64,000 bases of DNA from the NCBI RefSeq assembly GCF_030622045.1, contig NZ_CP130886.1:6022001-6086000 (forward strand), in the 5' to 3' direction. Below the pieces are notes generated by a model that saw nothing but the letters and a program-made list of their open reading frames with translations, was not told the DNA's origin and did no database searches. Below, piece by piece: positions 52,219 through 64,000 of this stretch. Made by a program: the position numbers and the translations under genes. This stretch comes from Planctellipticum variicoloris. Lineage in GTDB: Bacteria; Planctomycetota; Planctomycetia; Planctomycetales; Planctomycetaceae. Positions within the stretch are counted from its first letter, which is position 1, and every line of letters starts with the position of its first letter.

Positions 52219-52423
52219 GCAGCACCTCCCGCGCATCGATTGGACGGACATTGTCTGCCTCGAGCGTCAGTACCGCGACCGTCGCTCCGTCCCCCTCGAC
52301 GAACTCCACCTCGTACGCCTCTCCCCGGCCATAGACGTGGACCACCGTTCCCACATCCCCCTCGCGCAGTCCGTCGGCCGGGCGAACTTGGTTGAGGACA
52401 ACGAGAGAATGCGCCGCAATCAT
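52199..52423 (-). CDS. DUF4926 protein
   Basis: A 74-residue protein with the DUF4926 pattern: HSLVVLNQVRPADGLREGDVGTVVHVYGRGEAYEVEFVEGDGATVAVLTL (about residues 5-54). It looks like a small SH3-like beta barrel. DUF4926 genes are often found beside toxin-antitoxin-like genes. Here it is first in a three-gene overlapping operon with DUF433 and DUF5615, so it may be a third member of the same unit. ATG 52423 follows GAGGTGA. Confidence 0.78.
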   Translation of the reverse strand: MIAAHSLVVLNQVRPADGLREGDVGTVVHVYGRGEAYEVEFVEGDGATVAVLTLEADNVRPIDAREVLHARRRN

Positions 52424-52626
52424 TCGTTCACCTCGACGTAGGCGAACCCAAAGTCATCGCGCGTTACGGATCCCCTCAACTCATATTGTACACTCTCCTG
52501 TCCGTCGTTCCACAATTTCAACTTGGCCAATTCCCCTTGTCAGAGATCCACAGCCCCGACTTCTCCGTTATCATGGCAAATTCCCCCCGACAAACTCGCA
52601 TTCACATTTCCCGGGCAGCCCCTCAG

Positions 52627-53127
52627 ATGCTCTGCGAACACTGCCAATCCGAACTTCCTTCGGGCGCCACAAACTGCCCCGACTGCGGCGCCCCCGCTCC
52701 CAAAGGCGGACCCGGTGCCGCCGACGACTGGCAGGCCGAAGTCCAACGCCTCATGGCCACCGGCCAGAAAATCGAAGCCATCAAAGTCTTCCGCGAAGCC
52801 ACCGGCGTCGGACTCGCTGAAGCGAAAGCCGCCGTCGAAGCCGGTTTGAGCGAAGTCCAGGCGCCGCCCGCCCTCTCCCACCCCCCCGAACAGTTCGAAC
52901 AGGAAATCGTCCGCCGGTTGACGGCCGACGGGATGATCTCGACGATCAAGTGGGTCCGCGAGCAGACCCGCATGGGACTCAAGGACTCCAAAGACCTCGT
53001 CGACCAGATCGCCGCGAAGAACGGTGTGACCGCCAAAGCTGGCGGCTGCTTCGGCCTGGCGCTCCTGGCCGTCACGGTGAGCGCGACCGCCGCGGGTCTC
53101 GGTCTGGCGTTGCTGGTGCAGGGATGA
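52627..53127 (+). CDS. Zinc-ribbon protein with two L7/L12 C-terminal-like repeats and TM anchor
   Basis: A 166-residue protein. It starts with a zinc ribbon ([19 protein letters not shown], residues 3-21). Two segments then resemble the ribosomal protein L7/L12 C-terminal domain: [26 protein letters not shown] (about 48-73) and [26 protein letters not shown] (about 105-130), both with the 'KI..IK.vRe.tglgLkeAK.lV' pattern. It ends in a TM helix ([21 protein letters not shown]). The stop overlaps the tadA start (ATGA). Function unknown; translation-linked roles are tempting but unproven. Confidence 0.72.
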   Translation: MLCEHCQSELPSGATNCPDCGAPAPKGGPGAADDWQAEVQRLMATGQKIEAIKVFREATGVGLAEAKAAVEAGLSEVQAPPALSHPPEQFEQEIVRRLTADGMISTIKWVREQTRMGLKDSKDLVDQIAAKNGVTAKAGGCFGLALLAVTVSATAAGLGLALLVQG

Positions 53128-53621
53128 GCATGGACCTCGATCGACCGGATCAGTTGCTGCAGCCGCACGCTCGCTGGATGTACGCCGCACTCGACCTCGC
53201 CCAGCAGGCCTTTCTCGAAGGGGAAGTTCCCGTCGGCGCGGTGATCGTCCACGAAGAGCGGATCATCGGCGCCGCCTATAACCAGCGGGAACAGCTCAAA
53301 GATCCCACCGCCCACGCCGAGATGGTCGCCATCACCCAGGCGGCCGAGGCTCTCGGCTCCTGGCGGCTCCTCGACTGCACGCTTTACTGCACCCTCGAAC
53401 CCTGCCCGATGTGCGCCGGGGCCATCGTCCAGGCCCGCATTCCCACTGTCGTCTACGGCACGACCGATCTCAAAGCGGGCGCCTGCCACTCCCTCTACCA
53501 GATCACCAGCGACCCCCGGCTGAACCACCGGGCGACGGTCCTGGCCGGCGTCCTGCAGGAGGAGTGCCGCGGCATCCTGCAGGAGTTCTTCGCCCAGCAG
53601 CGGGCGCTGGGGAAGAAGTAG
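53124..53621 (+). CDS. tadA: tRNA-adenosine deaminase
   Basis: A 165-residue zinc deaminase that converts A34 to inosine in tRNA-Arg. HAEMV (about residues 64-68) holds the zinc His and the catalytic Glu, and PCPMCAGA (about 93-100) supplies the two zinc Cys. [34 protein letters not shown] (about 33-66) is the typical TadA start. The ATG overlaps the upstream zinc-ribbon gene by four bases, implying coupled translation. A second in-frame ATG lies six bases later. Confidence 0.92.
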   Translation: MSMDLDRPDQLLQPHARWMYAALDLAQQAFLEGEVPVGAVIVHEERIIGAAYNQREQLKDPTAHAEMVAITQAAEALGSWRLLDCTLYCTLEPCPMCAGAIVQARIPTVVYGTTDLKAGACHSLYQITSDPRLNHRATVLAGVLQEECRGILQEFFAQQRALGKK

Positions 53622-53680
53622 GCTCAGGAGAGCGAATAGGGAACAGCGAGAAGCGAATAGCCAGAGGAATGCAAACTCCG

Positions 53681-53766
53681 GGTGGCACGCCCAGAGGCTT
53701 TGCGATGGGCATGGTTTTGATCCCCGTCCGAAGACACGCCCTTCGAAGACTCAGGGCGTGCCAACC
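53681..53766. repeat. Palindromic element family B, copy 4 (reversed)
   Basis: GGTGGCACGCCC ... GGGCGTGCCAACC with the interior in opposite order to the copies at 5650 and 16091 (CAGAGGCTTTGCGATGGGC first, GCCCTTCGAAGACTCAGGG last). It is preceded by GCGAATAGGGAACAGCGAG 7-nt repeats (about 53632-53662). The rest of 53622-53914 holds no gene. Confidence 0.85.
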
Positions 53767-53914
53767 GGCTTTGTGGACTTGCGCCCACCAGTTTCCCGCC
53801 GCAGAACCTTTCGCAGGTTCACGTTCCCCCCCCCAGCGGATAGAATAGGTGAGTTTCCCAGCGCCCCGCGAGAGGCGCCATGCCGTAACCCGCTGACAGG
53901 CTTCGAGATCCGCC

Positions 53915-55321
<1,407 letters not shown>

Positions 55322-55357
55322 GCGAAGATCGAAGGATGCAGATGATCTCATGAATTC

Positions 55358-55408
55358 GGGTGGCCGGGGCTGGAGCGTCTTCGCGAAGCCCCGGTCCGGG
55401 TTGCCAGT
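55358..55408. repeat. Palindromic element family E, partial copy
   Basis: GGGTGGCCGGGGC, GGAGCGTCTTCGCGA and GCCCCGG recur at 59558-59640 on the other side of the inserted cassette. The two copies bracket the Uma2-Uma2-Schlafen-ParA-leuD stretch. Confidence 0.65.
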
Positions 55409-55443
55409 CAGTTATCGAAAGCCCTCCGGCCGATTCTGCTCTT

Positions 55444-56004
55444 ATGGTGACGTTCACATCGCAGCCAATGACCGCTGAAGAGTTCGCTCGACTGGACATT
55501 GATGTTCCGGTGGAGCTGGTCCGAGGTCACGTTGTCGAACAGGGATGGCCCTCGACGATTCATGGCATCGTCTGCTGTCATGTCGCGTTCGAGATCGAGT
55601 CGTGGGTCCGGCGTGTTCGTGCAAGCGGCCTGACGTCGCTCCGCACCGGAATCATCACCGAACGCAACCCCGATTCGGTCCGCGGACCGGACGTGTTTTT
55701 CATCACAAGAGAACGCATGGAGTCGGCGGGCGGCCTGGAAGGATTTCTGGAGATCGGGCCGGAACTGGCCGTCGAGGTGAAGAGTCCGTCAGAAAGCTGG
55801 AAGGATTTGCAGGCCAAGATCAACGAGTACTTCACCGCCGGCGTGCAGGAAATCTGGGTGCTGGAGCCGGAAGTACGGTTGTTGTCGGTCTATCGAGTCG
55901 ACGAGCGGCCGAGAACGTTGAGCCCGGAGGACTCGCTGACGTCCCCACTCCTGCCTGAGTTCGTCGCAAACGTGACCGAGTTCTTCCGAGACGTTCCCGC
56001 GTGA
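55444..56004 (+). CDS. Uma2 family endonuclease 1
   Basis: A 186-residue PD-(D/E)XK-fold protein. MTAEEFARLD (about residues 9-18) and VELVRGHVVE (about 23-32) are the family's start. RGPDVFFI (about 80-87) gives the catalytic Asp, and LAVEVKSPSESWKDLQAKINEYFTAGVQEIWVLEPE (about 101-136) gives E-x-K and the conserved K...Y...G..e.W segment. Uma2 proteins are putative nucleases, abundant in cyanobacteria and Planctomycetes, of unknown target. A second Uma2 follows 34 bp later. No clear Shine-Dalgarno before ATG 55444. Confidence 0.88.
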   Translation: MVTFTSQPMTAEEFARLDIDVPVELVRGHVVEQGWPSTIHGIVCCHVAFEIESWVRRVRASGLTSLRTGIITERNPDSVRGPDVFFITRERMESAGGLEGFLEIGPELAVEVKSPSESWKDLQAKINEYFTAGVQEIWVLEPEVRLLSVYRVDERPRTLSPEDSLTSPLLPEFVANVTEFFRDVPA

Positions 56005-56038
56005 CACAACGATCTGATGAAGCACAGTTGGTAGTTTT

Positions 56039-56668
56039 ATGATCTCGATAGCGTGTGACCGACAGTTGGCTCCAGACGTCGAATTCCTGTTCGACCGTCT
56101 GATGCAACTCGAAGAACGCGCAGAAATCGTCGATGGCCGGATCACCATCGCCCCGCCGCGCAGGGCCTGGCAGGCTCAAGTTGCCGGCGAAATCATGGTC
56201 TCTCTCCACGACTTCGTGCGCGGACGGCTCGCCGGGCATGTCGTGGGCGGGGGGGCCGTCTTCTGCGTGAATCTCCCGCATCGGGCAACGTTCACGCCTG
56301 ACACCGGAGACTACGTCGGCCCGGTTGCAGGTATGGAGCCGTTCGAGGGGGCTCCAGTCTTCGCCGTCGAGATCCGCAGTTTGAGCGACTACGGTCCGCG
56401 CGCCGAACGACTCCTGGCCGAAAAACGCGCCGACTACTTCGCCTGCGGCACGCAGGTTGTCTGGGACGTCAAACTGTGCTCCAACGACGTCGTGAAGGTC
56501 TACCGGGCCTCCGCGCCGGACCAGCCGGTCGTCTATCGTCCCGGCGACATCGCCGACGCCGAGCCCGCGGTCCCCGGCTGGGCAGTTCCCGTCAGCAGCC
56601 TGTTGCCGGAGGATTGGGAACGGCCTGAAGCCGAAGCCCCGCCCGGGGAGCTTCGCCATGCTGAATGA
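56039..56668 (+). CDS. Uma2 family endonuclease 2 (diverged active site)
   Basis: A 209-residue Uma2 relative. RMEERAEIVDGRITI-like start (LMQLEERAEIVDGRITIAPP, about residues 21-40), TPDTGDYVGP (about 84-93), VFAVEIRSLSDYGPRAERLLAEKRADYFACGTQVVWDVK (about 107-145). The usual PD and E-x-K residues are partly changed (D-T-G-D and E-x-R), so catalysis may be altered or lost. It overlaps the following ATP-binding gene by 11 bp, so it is cotranscribed with it. It differs strongly from its neighbour Uma2, so this is not a recent duplication. Confidence 0.8.
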   Translation: MISIACDRQLAPDVEFLFDRLMQLEERAEIVDGRITIAPPRRAWQAQVAGEIMVSLHDFVRGRLAGHVVGGGAVFCVNLPHRATFTPDTGDYVGPVAGMEPFEGAPVFAVEIRSLSDYGPRAERLLAEKRADYFACGTQVVWDVKLCSNDVVKVYRASAPDQPVVYRPGDIADAEPAVPGWAVPVSSLLPEDWERPEAEAPPGELRHAE

Positions 56669-57844
56669 CGAGCAGTTGGAGTCACTCCTTACGGATTTGG
56701 AAAGCGACCGGGTCGAGCGAAAGTCGTCGATCTCCGACAAAGAGAAAATCTGTGAAGCCATCTGCGCATTTGCGAACGACCTGGCCGGAAACAAGCAGCC
56801 CGGAGTGATTTTTGTCGGCGCGACAGATTCCGGCGCCTCCGCCGGCCTGCAAATGTCTGACCGACTTCTCCTCGACCTCGCGGCGATCCGTGCTGACGGC
56901 CAGATTCTGCCGATTCCGGAAATGGTCGTTCAGAAGCGATCTCTCAGCATTGGCGACGTTGCCGTGATTCAGGTGCAGCCGGCGATTGCGCCGCCGGTTC
57001 AGTACCGCGGACGAGTCTGGATTCGCGTGGGACCAAGGCGGGCGATCGCCACCCAGGACGAGCAGCGCCGCCTGTCGGAACGGCGGCGATCCAACACGTT
57101 GCCGTTCGATCATCAACCCGCCGTCGGGGCAACCCTGTCGGATCTCGATCTGACGCTGTTCGAGCGAGTTTATCTTCCCAGCGCAGTCGCACCAGATGTG
57201 CTGGAAGCCAACGGGAGAACGGTTGAGGAGCAACTGGCGGCCTTGCGAATGATCGACGACTACAAGACGCCAACGGTGGCCGGTCTGCTGGTTCTCGGCA
57301 AGTCGCCGCGCGACTGGCTGCCGGGAGCCTATCTTCAATTCGTCAGACTCGAAGGGACCGAGATTACCGATCCGATCCGACATCAGGCGGAATTGTCCGG
57401 ACCGTTGCCGGATCTGCTGGCAGACGTTGATCGAACGCTCGAAGCCCATGTATCCATCCGCACCGACGTGACTGGATCATCCCTTGAAGTCCGGAGTCCC
57501 GACTATCCGCTGACGGCCTTGCAGCAACTGGTCCGAAATGCGCTGATGCATCGCAATTACGAATCTTCAAACGCTCCCGTGCAGGTCTACTGGTATTCGG
57601 ATCGAATTGAAGTTCATAACCCCGGCGGCCCATTCGGCCGCGTTTCCGTTGAGAATTTCGGTCAGCCGGGACTGACCGATTACCGCAATCCGCTGGTTGC
57701 CGAGGCGATGAAAGTGCTCGGCTATGTGCAGCGTTTCGGACTTGGCCTGGCGCTCGCCCGCAAGGAGCTGGAGCGAAACGGAAACGGTCCGTGGGAATAT
57801 CAGGGAAACACAGCATCGACGCTCCTTGTTGTTCGGAGACGCCC

Positions 57845-57848
<4 letters not shown>
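56658..57848 (+). CDS. AlbA_2/Schlafen-like ATP-binding protein
   Basis: A 396-residue two-domain protein. Residues about 1-130 form an AlbA_2 (Schlafen-like) domain: ESDRVERKSSISDKEKICEAICAFANDLAGNKQPGVIFVGATDSG (about 14-58). The C-terminal region is an HATPase_c_4-like domain: LQQLVRNALMHRNYESSNAPVQVYWYSDRIEVHNPGGPFG (about 289-328). Many members are transcriptional regulators or defence-linked. ATG 56658 has GGGGAG upstream, and the stop overlaps the next gene (ATGA). It forms a coupled pair with the ParA-like gene. Confidence 0.85.
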
Positions 57849-58843
<995 letters not shown>

Positions 58844-58889
58844 ATTCAACCGTTCGCTCTTGTTTGATTCTCAAGAAAGTCGACAGACC

Positions 58890-59486
58890 ATGCCCCAGCA
58901 AATCCTCTCCATCACGGGCCCCGGCGTCCCGCTACTCCTCGACGACATCGACACCGACCGGATCATCCCGGCCCGGTTTCTCCGCTGCGTCACGTTCGAC
59001 GGCCTCGGCGAACATGCCTTCGAAGACGACCGGCAGCAGGATCCCGCGCATCCCCTCAACCAGCCGCAATACCGCCAGGGGACCGTCCTCGTCTCCGGGC
59101 GCAACTTCGGCTGCGGCTCCTCCCGCGAACACGCCCCCCAGGCCCTCATGCGCTGGGGCATCAAGGCCGTCGTCGCCGAGTCCTTCGCCGAAATCTTTTT
59201 CGGCAACTGCGGAACCCTCGGCATCCCGTGCGCCTGTGCCTCTCGCTCCAACCTTGATGCCCTCGCGCAGGCGATCATTAAAGACCCGACGCTCGAAGTC
59301 ACCGTCGACCTCGTCGCCCGCGAAGTGCGGGCCGGTTCGCTCAAGTTCTCCGTCGACATTCCCGACGGCGTCCGGACTTCGCTCACGACCGGCAACTGGG
59401 ACTTCATGGGGCAACTGCTCGAAGGAAAATCGGCGGTCGATGCGACGGCCGCGAAGATTCCGTATGTGACCGGGTTCAAGGCTTGA
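58890..59486 (+). CDS. leuD: 3-isopropylmalate dehydratase small subunit
   Basis: A 198-residue swivelling-domain subunit that pairs with LeuC. DIDTDRIIPARFLRCVTFDGLGEHAFED (about residues 19-46), VLVSGRNFGCGSSREHAPQALMRWGIKAVVAESFAEIFF (about 66-104) and NCGTLGIPCA (about 106-115) are the LeuD signatures. ATG 58890 is preferred to an upstream in-frame start at 58830 that lies inside the ParA-like gene. The separation from leuC by four genes means expression now depends on the cassette's transcript or on its own promoter. Confidence 0.93.
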   Translation: MPQQILSITGPGVPLLLDDIDTDRIIPARFLRCVTFDGLGEHAFEDDRQQDPAHPLNQPQYRQGTVLVSGRNFGCGSSREHAPQALMRWGIKAVVAESFAEIFFGNCGTLGIPCACASRSNLDALAQAIIKDPTLEVTVDLVAREVRAGSLKFSVDIPDGVRTSLTTGNWDFMGQLLEGKSAVDATAAKIPYVTGFKA

Positions 59487-59557
59487 AGAAGAAGTGGTGA
59501 GTGACGAGTGGCTGGTGGCGAGTGAAGAGAGAGACTCCAACCTTCGGTCCTGCGATG

Positions 59558-59640
59558 GGTGGCCGGGGCAGGAGCGTCTTCGCGATGCCCCGGAGAACGC
59601 AGCGCCGGGGCTTCCCTTCGACCCGGCCCCGGCTACCCCG
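59558..59640. repeat. Palindromic element family E
   Basis: GGTGGCCGGGGC ... GGCCCCGGCTACCCC arms with GGAGCGTCTTCGCGATGCCC inside. It is preceded by GTGGTGAGTGACGAGTGGC 7-nt repeats (about 59494-59530). A partial copy is at 55358. Confidence 0.7.
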
Positions 59641-59689
59641 CTTGGCTTTGAAATCGCTGCGATGCAATTCTCCGTTCTCAGGAGATCCC

Positions 59690-60760
59690 ATGAGCGCCGG
59701 CTCGAATCGTCGAGAGTTTCTCACGGGGCAGGCGCTGCAGAACGCCGTCGGGGCCGCAGGGGAGTCGCTGGCGGACGCCATCCTCCCCCCGCCTCCCTCG
59801 CGCGGGCCGAACCTCGTGCTCCGCACGACGGCGATGGCGTGCGACTTTGACGTGATCCTCAACCCCGACGGCCCCGAGCACCAGGTCCGGGCGGCTTCCG
59901 AGGCGCTCGATCAGGTCCAGGCACTCGAGGACCAGTGCAGCGTCTATCGGCCGCACAGCGAACTGTCCCGGCTCAATCAAGTCGCGGCTGACCGCCGGGT
60001 CTCGGTCGAACCCGGGCTCTACCGCTTGCTCCGCAGAGCCGTGGCGATCTCCGGTCGAACCGACGGAGCGTTCAATCCGGCGGCCGGCGCACTCATTCGT
60101 CTCTGGAAGCAGAGCCGGGTCGAGGACCGCCTCCCGACGGTCGAGGAGTGCGCAGCCTCCGTCGGCTGTTGTGACCTGGCGATGATCGACTGGGACGACG
60201 AGGACAGTTCGGTCCGATTCCGCCGGGACGGGCTGGCGTTCGACCTGGGGGCCATCGGCAAGGGCTACGCCGTCGATGAGGCCGCTCGGATTCTCGGCGA
60301 ACAGGGCGTTTCCAGCTTTCTGGTGCACGGAGGACGGAGCAGCGTCCTCGCGCGGGGCGGACACGCAGGGCACGCCGGGTGGCCGGTCGGACTGAACAAT
60401 CCCCTCCTCCCCGATCAGCCATACCTGACGCTCCTACTGAAAGATGCGGCGTTTTCCACGAGCGGCACGGCCGTGCAGGGGTTTCGACATGCCGGGAAGC
60501 GCTACGGACACATTCTCGATCCGCGGACCGGCTGGCCGGCGGACAAACTGCTTTCCGTCAGCGTCATCGCACCCGATGCGGCCCTTGCAGATGCGTTATC
60601 CACGGCTTTTTTTATTCTTGGGGTCGAAAACGCCCTGCGCTGCTGTGATAATTTTGAGAACGTGGGACTGATTCTCTTTCCGCCGCCCCGTCAGGGACGG
60701 CGGCTCGAACCAGTCTTCCACAACGTTCCGGATGACTGCGTCATCTTCGTTGAGGGTTGA
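59690..60760 (+). CDS. apbE: FAD:protein FMN transferase
   Basis: A 356-residue flavin transferase that attaches FMN to Thr/Ser of exported redox proteins. MACDFDVIL (about residues 48-56), FDLGAIGKGYAVDEA (about 184-198), FLVHGGRSSVLARG (about 210-223), AFSTSGT (about 257-263) and HILDPRTGWPAD (about 277-288) are ApbE motifs. An NRREFLTGQAL start resembles a Tat signal but the hydrophobic part is weak. ATG 59690 has AGGAG about 5 nt upstream. The stop codon sits in a GTTGAGG/GTTGAGC heptamer. Confidence 0.9.
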   Translation: MSAGSNRREFLTGQALQNAVGAAGESLADAILPPPPSRGPNLVLRTTAMACDFDVILNPDGPEHQVRAASEALDQVQALEDQCSVYRPHSELSRLNQVAADRRVSVEPGLYRLLRRAVAISGRTDGAFNPAAGALIRLWKQSRVEDRLPTVEECAASVGCCDLAMIDWDDEDSSVRFRRDGLAFDLGAIGKGYAVDEAARILGEQGVSSFLVHGGRSSVLARGGHAGHAGWPVGLNNPLLPDQPYLTLLLKDAAFSTSGTAVQGFRHAGKRYGHILDPRTGWPADKLLSVSVIAPDAALADALSTAFFILGVENALRCCDNFENVGLILFPPPRQGRRLEPVFHNVPDDCVIFVEG

Positions 60761-60852
60761 GCATGCGCCGCCCTCCCCGGTGATCTCAGTCTGCACGCCG
60801 TCCACGCTGCCGAGAACGACCACTGAGCGGACCTGTTGGGAAAGGCTGTCGA

Positions 60853-62124
60853 GTGCCCGGAGACGATCGCAAAATATCGGTGCTGGCCTGCGTGCTGCTG
60901 GTATCCCTCCGCCTGTTCATCGGCTGGCACCTCTTCTACGAAGGCTTCTGGAAGATCCAGACGCAGTCGACGGCCCAGCCCTGGTCGGCGGAAGGCTACC
61001 TGCGGACCGCCATCGGCCCGATGCGGCCGACCTTCCGCTCCCTCGCCGGCGACCCCGACGACTTCCGCTGGCTCGATGAGCCCGGCATGGAACAGCGCTG
61101 GGCCGGCTGGAAAGAGCGGTTCCTCAATCACTACCCCGGCGCCCGCGAAGGCGATCCTTCGATCGAGGCGATACTGACGCGACACATCGAAGGCCCCGAA
61201 AACTTCACGGCGACGCTCGCAGCGCTCCCCGCAGGAGTCAATCTCGGCGAGATTTCGGAGGGACTCCTCAAAGAGTGGAAGGTGAACCCGAAGGAACTGG
61301 CGAAGGCGATCAAGTTCGACCCCGCCCGAAAGCTGCTGATCGTCGACGGCAAGTTCCACCTGCTGCCCAACGAGCGCGAACTCCTGCTGGCCCTGGCCCC
61401 GGTCGATGGGGAGATGACGGACGAAGTCCGCGCCTCCCGCGAGGCGTATCGCAAGGCGGTCGATGACGTCTACAAGCGGGCCTCCAGACTGTCGTTTCAG
61501 GAACGGCTCAAGGTGCTGCTGGAAGTCGACCCGGATCGCGTCGGCATCCTCTACAAAGAGAAAGACGGCGCAGAGGTCCAGGTCCGCGTCGGCGAGATTG
61601 CATTCTACAAGGAACTGGTCCAGCGGTACGAAGACGGCATGGCGAAAGCCAATCAGAAGTACCAATGGGACCACCTCGATCGACAGTGGACCGAGTTGCA
61701 GCAGAAGCGGCAGCAGGTCGTCGGCCCGGTCAAAGCCCTCGACGCCGAACTGCGCGACACCGCGGAAAAACTGTTGTCGCTCGATCAGCTTCAGGCCGGT
61801 CCGGTCCCCGAGCCGGAAACGCAGGTCAGCCAGATCAACTGGCGGACAATGTGGGGCCTGGCGATCATCGGCGTCCTGCTGATGGTGGGCCTGTTCACCC
61901 GCCTGGCCGCACTGGGCGGAGCCGCTCTGCTGACCCTGTTCTACCTGGCCGTCCCCCCCTGGCCGGGGGTGCCGGAGATTCCCGGTCCCGAACACAATTT
62001 CATCGTCAACAAGGTCTTTGTCGAGATGGCGGCGCTGCTGGCGATCGCCGCCATGCCGACCGGGCGGTGGTTTGGCGTGGACGCTGTCTTTGCGGCAATG
62101 TTTCGGCGGCGGAAGGCGAACTGA
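60853..62124 (+). CDS. DoxX-like membrane protein with large extracytoplasmic insertion
   Basis: A 423-residue protein. The first helix (LACVLLVSLRLFIGWHLFYEGFWKI, about residues 11-35) is DoxX-like, with the characteristic 'lR...G..f...G..K'. About 290 hydrophilic residues follow, including a coiled coil (YKELVQRYEDGMAKANQKYQ). The C-terminal 90 residues contain three or so helices (WGLAIIGVLLMVGLFTRLAALGGAALLTLFYLA), again DoxX-like. Normal DoxX proteins are about 140 residues without this insert. Start GTG 60853 follows GGGAAAGG. Function unknown. Confidence 0.72.
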   Translation: MPGDDRKISVLACVLLVSLRLFIGWHLFYEGFWKIQTQSTAQPWSAEGYLRTAIGPMRPTFRSLAGDPDDFRWLDEPGMEQRWAGWKERFLNHYPGAREGDPSIEAILTRHIEGPENFTATLAALPAGVNLGEISEGLLKEWKVNPKELAKAIKFDPARKLLIVDGKFHLLPNERELLLALAPVDGEMTDEVRASREAYRKAVDDVYKRASRLSFQERLKVLLEVDPDRVGILYKEKDGAEVQVRVGEIAFYKELVQRYEDGMAKANQKYQWDHLDRQWTELQQKRQQVVGPVKALDAELRDTAEKLLSLDQLQAGPVPEPETQVSQINWRTMWGLAIIGVLLMVGLFTRLAALGGAALLTLFYLAVPPWPGVPEIPGPEHNFIVNKVFVEMAALLAIAAMPTGRWFGVDAVFAAMFRRRKAN

Positions 62125-62185
62125 CTGGAGTTCTGCGTCCAATTCGTTCACGACCAGGAGCAGGGATGGTGACCGAGGCATCACG

Positions 62186-62443
62186 ATGAGCGAATCGACT
62201 CGCGAAGACATCCTGGATTGCATGACGCGCCTGCTGGAACTCGCTCCCGAGATGCGTTTCGGACAGATGGTCACATGGGTTTCAAGCATGGCGCGCCCGG
62301 ACGATCCGGACGCAACTGCAAATGTGGACGATGACTCGCTTCTGGAGGCCTGCCAGCGTCATCTGGCGGACCTGGAACGATTTCACTCTGACGGTGGTGA
62401 ATTGACGGCCGAGTCTCCAGTCGGGCCGGCCGAACGCCGGTGA
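62186..62443 (+). CDS. Small acidic protein, unknown
   Basis: An 85-residue acidic protein: SESTREDILDCMTRLLELAPEMRFGQMVTWVSSMARPDD followed by an acidic part and LLEACQRHLADLERFH. The middle resembles short hypothetical proteins found widely in planctomycetes and proteobacteria with a '.R.GQ.l.nl' motif. ATG 62186 is preferred over an upstream frame extension that runs into the DoxX-like gene's end. It lies between that gene and the oxidoreductase. Confidence 0.65.
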   Translation: MSESTREDILDCMTRLLELAPEMRFGQMVTWVSSMARPDDPDATANVDDDSLLEACQRHLADLERFHSDGGELTAESPVGPAERR

Positions 62444-62500
62444 CTGTGCGACCGATCTCTGAAATCCTGCGAATTTCGCATTTTGAGTAAGGACCATCCC

Positions 62501-64000
<1,500 letters not shown>

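Overview
The window looks like chromosomal DNA of a Planctomycetes bacterium. It is GC-rich. It carries a Tat-exported DUF1501 protein, a PQQ-like beta-propeller protein, a Tat-signal Gfo/Idh/MocA oxidoreductase and several small signal-peptide/TM proteins of a planctomycete type, plus lipid A genes (lpxK, a DUF374-type acyltransferase). This assignment rests on gene-family content only; I ran no database search.

Region 1 (1 to about 16 kb) is a phage-type head-tail module on the + strand. In order it holds the end of a terminase large subunit, a lambda-type portal, an unknown gene, a prohead protease, a decoration-like protein, the major capsid protein, a probable tail-assembly chaperone pair joined by a -1 frameshift site, head-tail connectors, an IS630 insertion, a tail tube, a very short tape measure, a distal tail protein and a large hub-like protein with a Gly/Ser-rich tail. 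A DUF115-like protein and two glycosyltransferases follow. No integrase, lysis or replication gene is visible. Nearly every gene is separated from the next by 80-300 bp, which is unusual for a phage. These spacers are built from arrays with a 7-nt period, often as inverted pairs, with larger palindromic elements nested inside. Starts lack Shine-Dalgarno sequences and are preceded by C/pyrimidine-rich tracts.

Region 2 (17-31.7 kb) holds host genes: an acyltransferase, a TPR lipoprotein, a membrane protein coupled to a metallophosphoesterase, a cupin/Tat pair, an MFS transporter, prfC, an HNH endonuclease gene flanked by 485-bp direct repeats, a receiver-HPt protein and a cystathionine gamma-synthase-type enzyme.

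Region 3 (32-49 kb) holds an NAD-type isocitrate dehydrogenase, lpxK, two paralogous Cna/carboxypeptidase-regulatory-like small proteins, a cardiolipin synthase, a membrane protein with a charged tail, two hsp20 genes (the first behind a sigma-54-like promoter), hflX, a DUF1501 protein, a PEP mutase/isocitrate lyase-family enzyme, a PQQ-like propeller, an nrnA-like DHH phosphoesterase and a phosphopantetheinyl transferase.

Region 4 (49-64 kb) holds a low-complexity lipoprotein, DAHP synthase, a DUF4926-DUF433-DUF5615 toxin-antitoxin-like operon, an L7/L12-CTD-like zinc-ribbon protein coupled to tadA, and leuC and leuD. The two leu genes are separated by a four-gene cassette (two Uma2 nucleases, an AlbA/Schlafen-like ATP-binding protein and a ParA-like ATPase). 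ApbE, a DoxX-like membrane protein, a small acidic protein and the truncated oxidoreductase close the window.

The signals I would look at first are the heptamer-punctuated, apparently domesticated head-tail module and the Uma2/Schlafen/ParA cassette inside the leucine operon.
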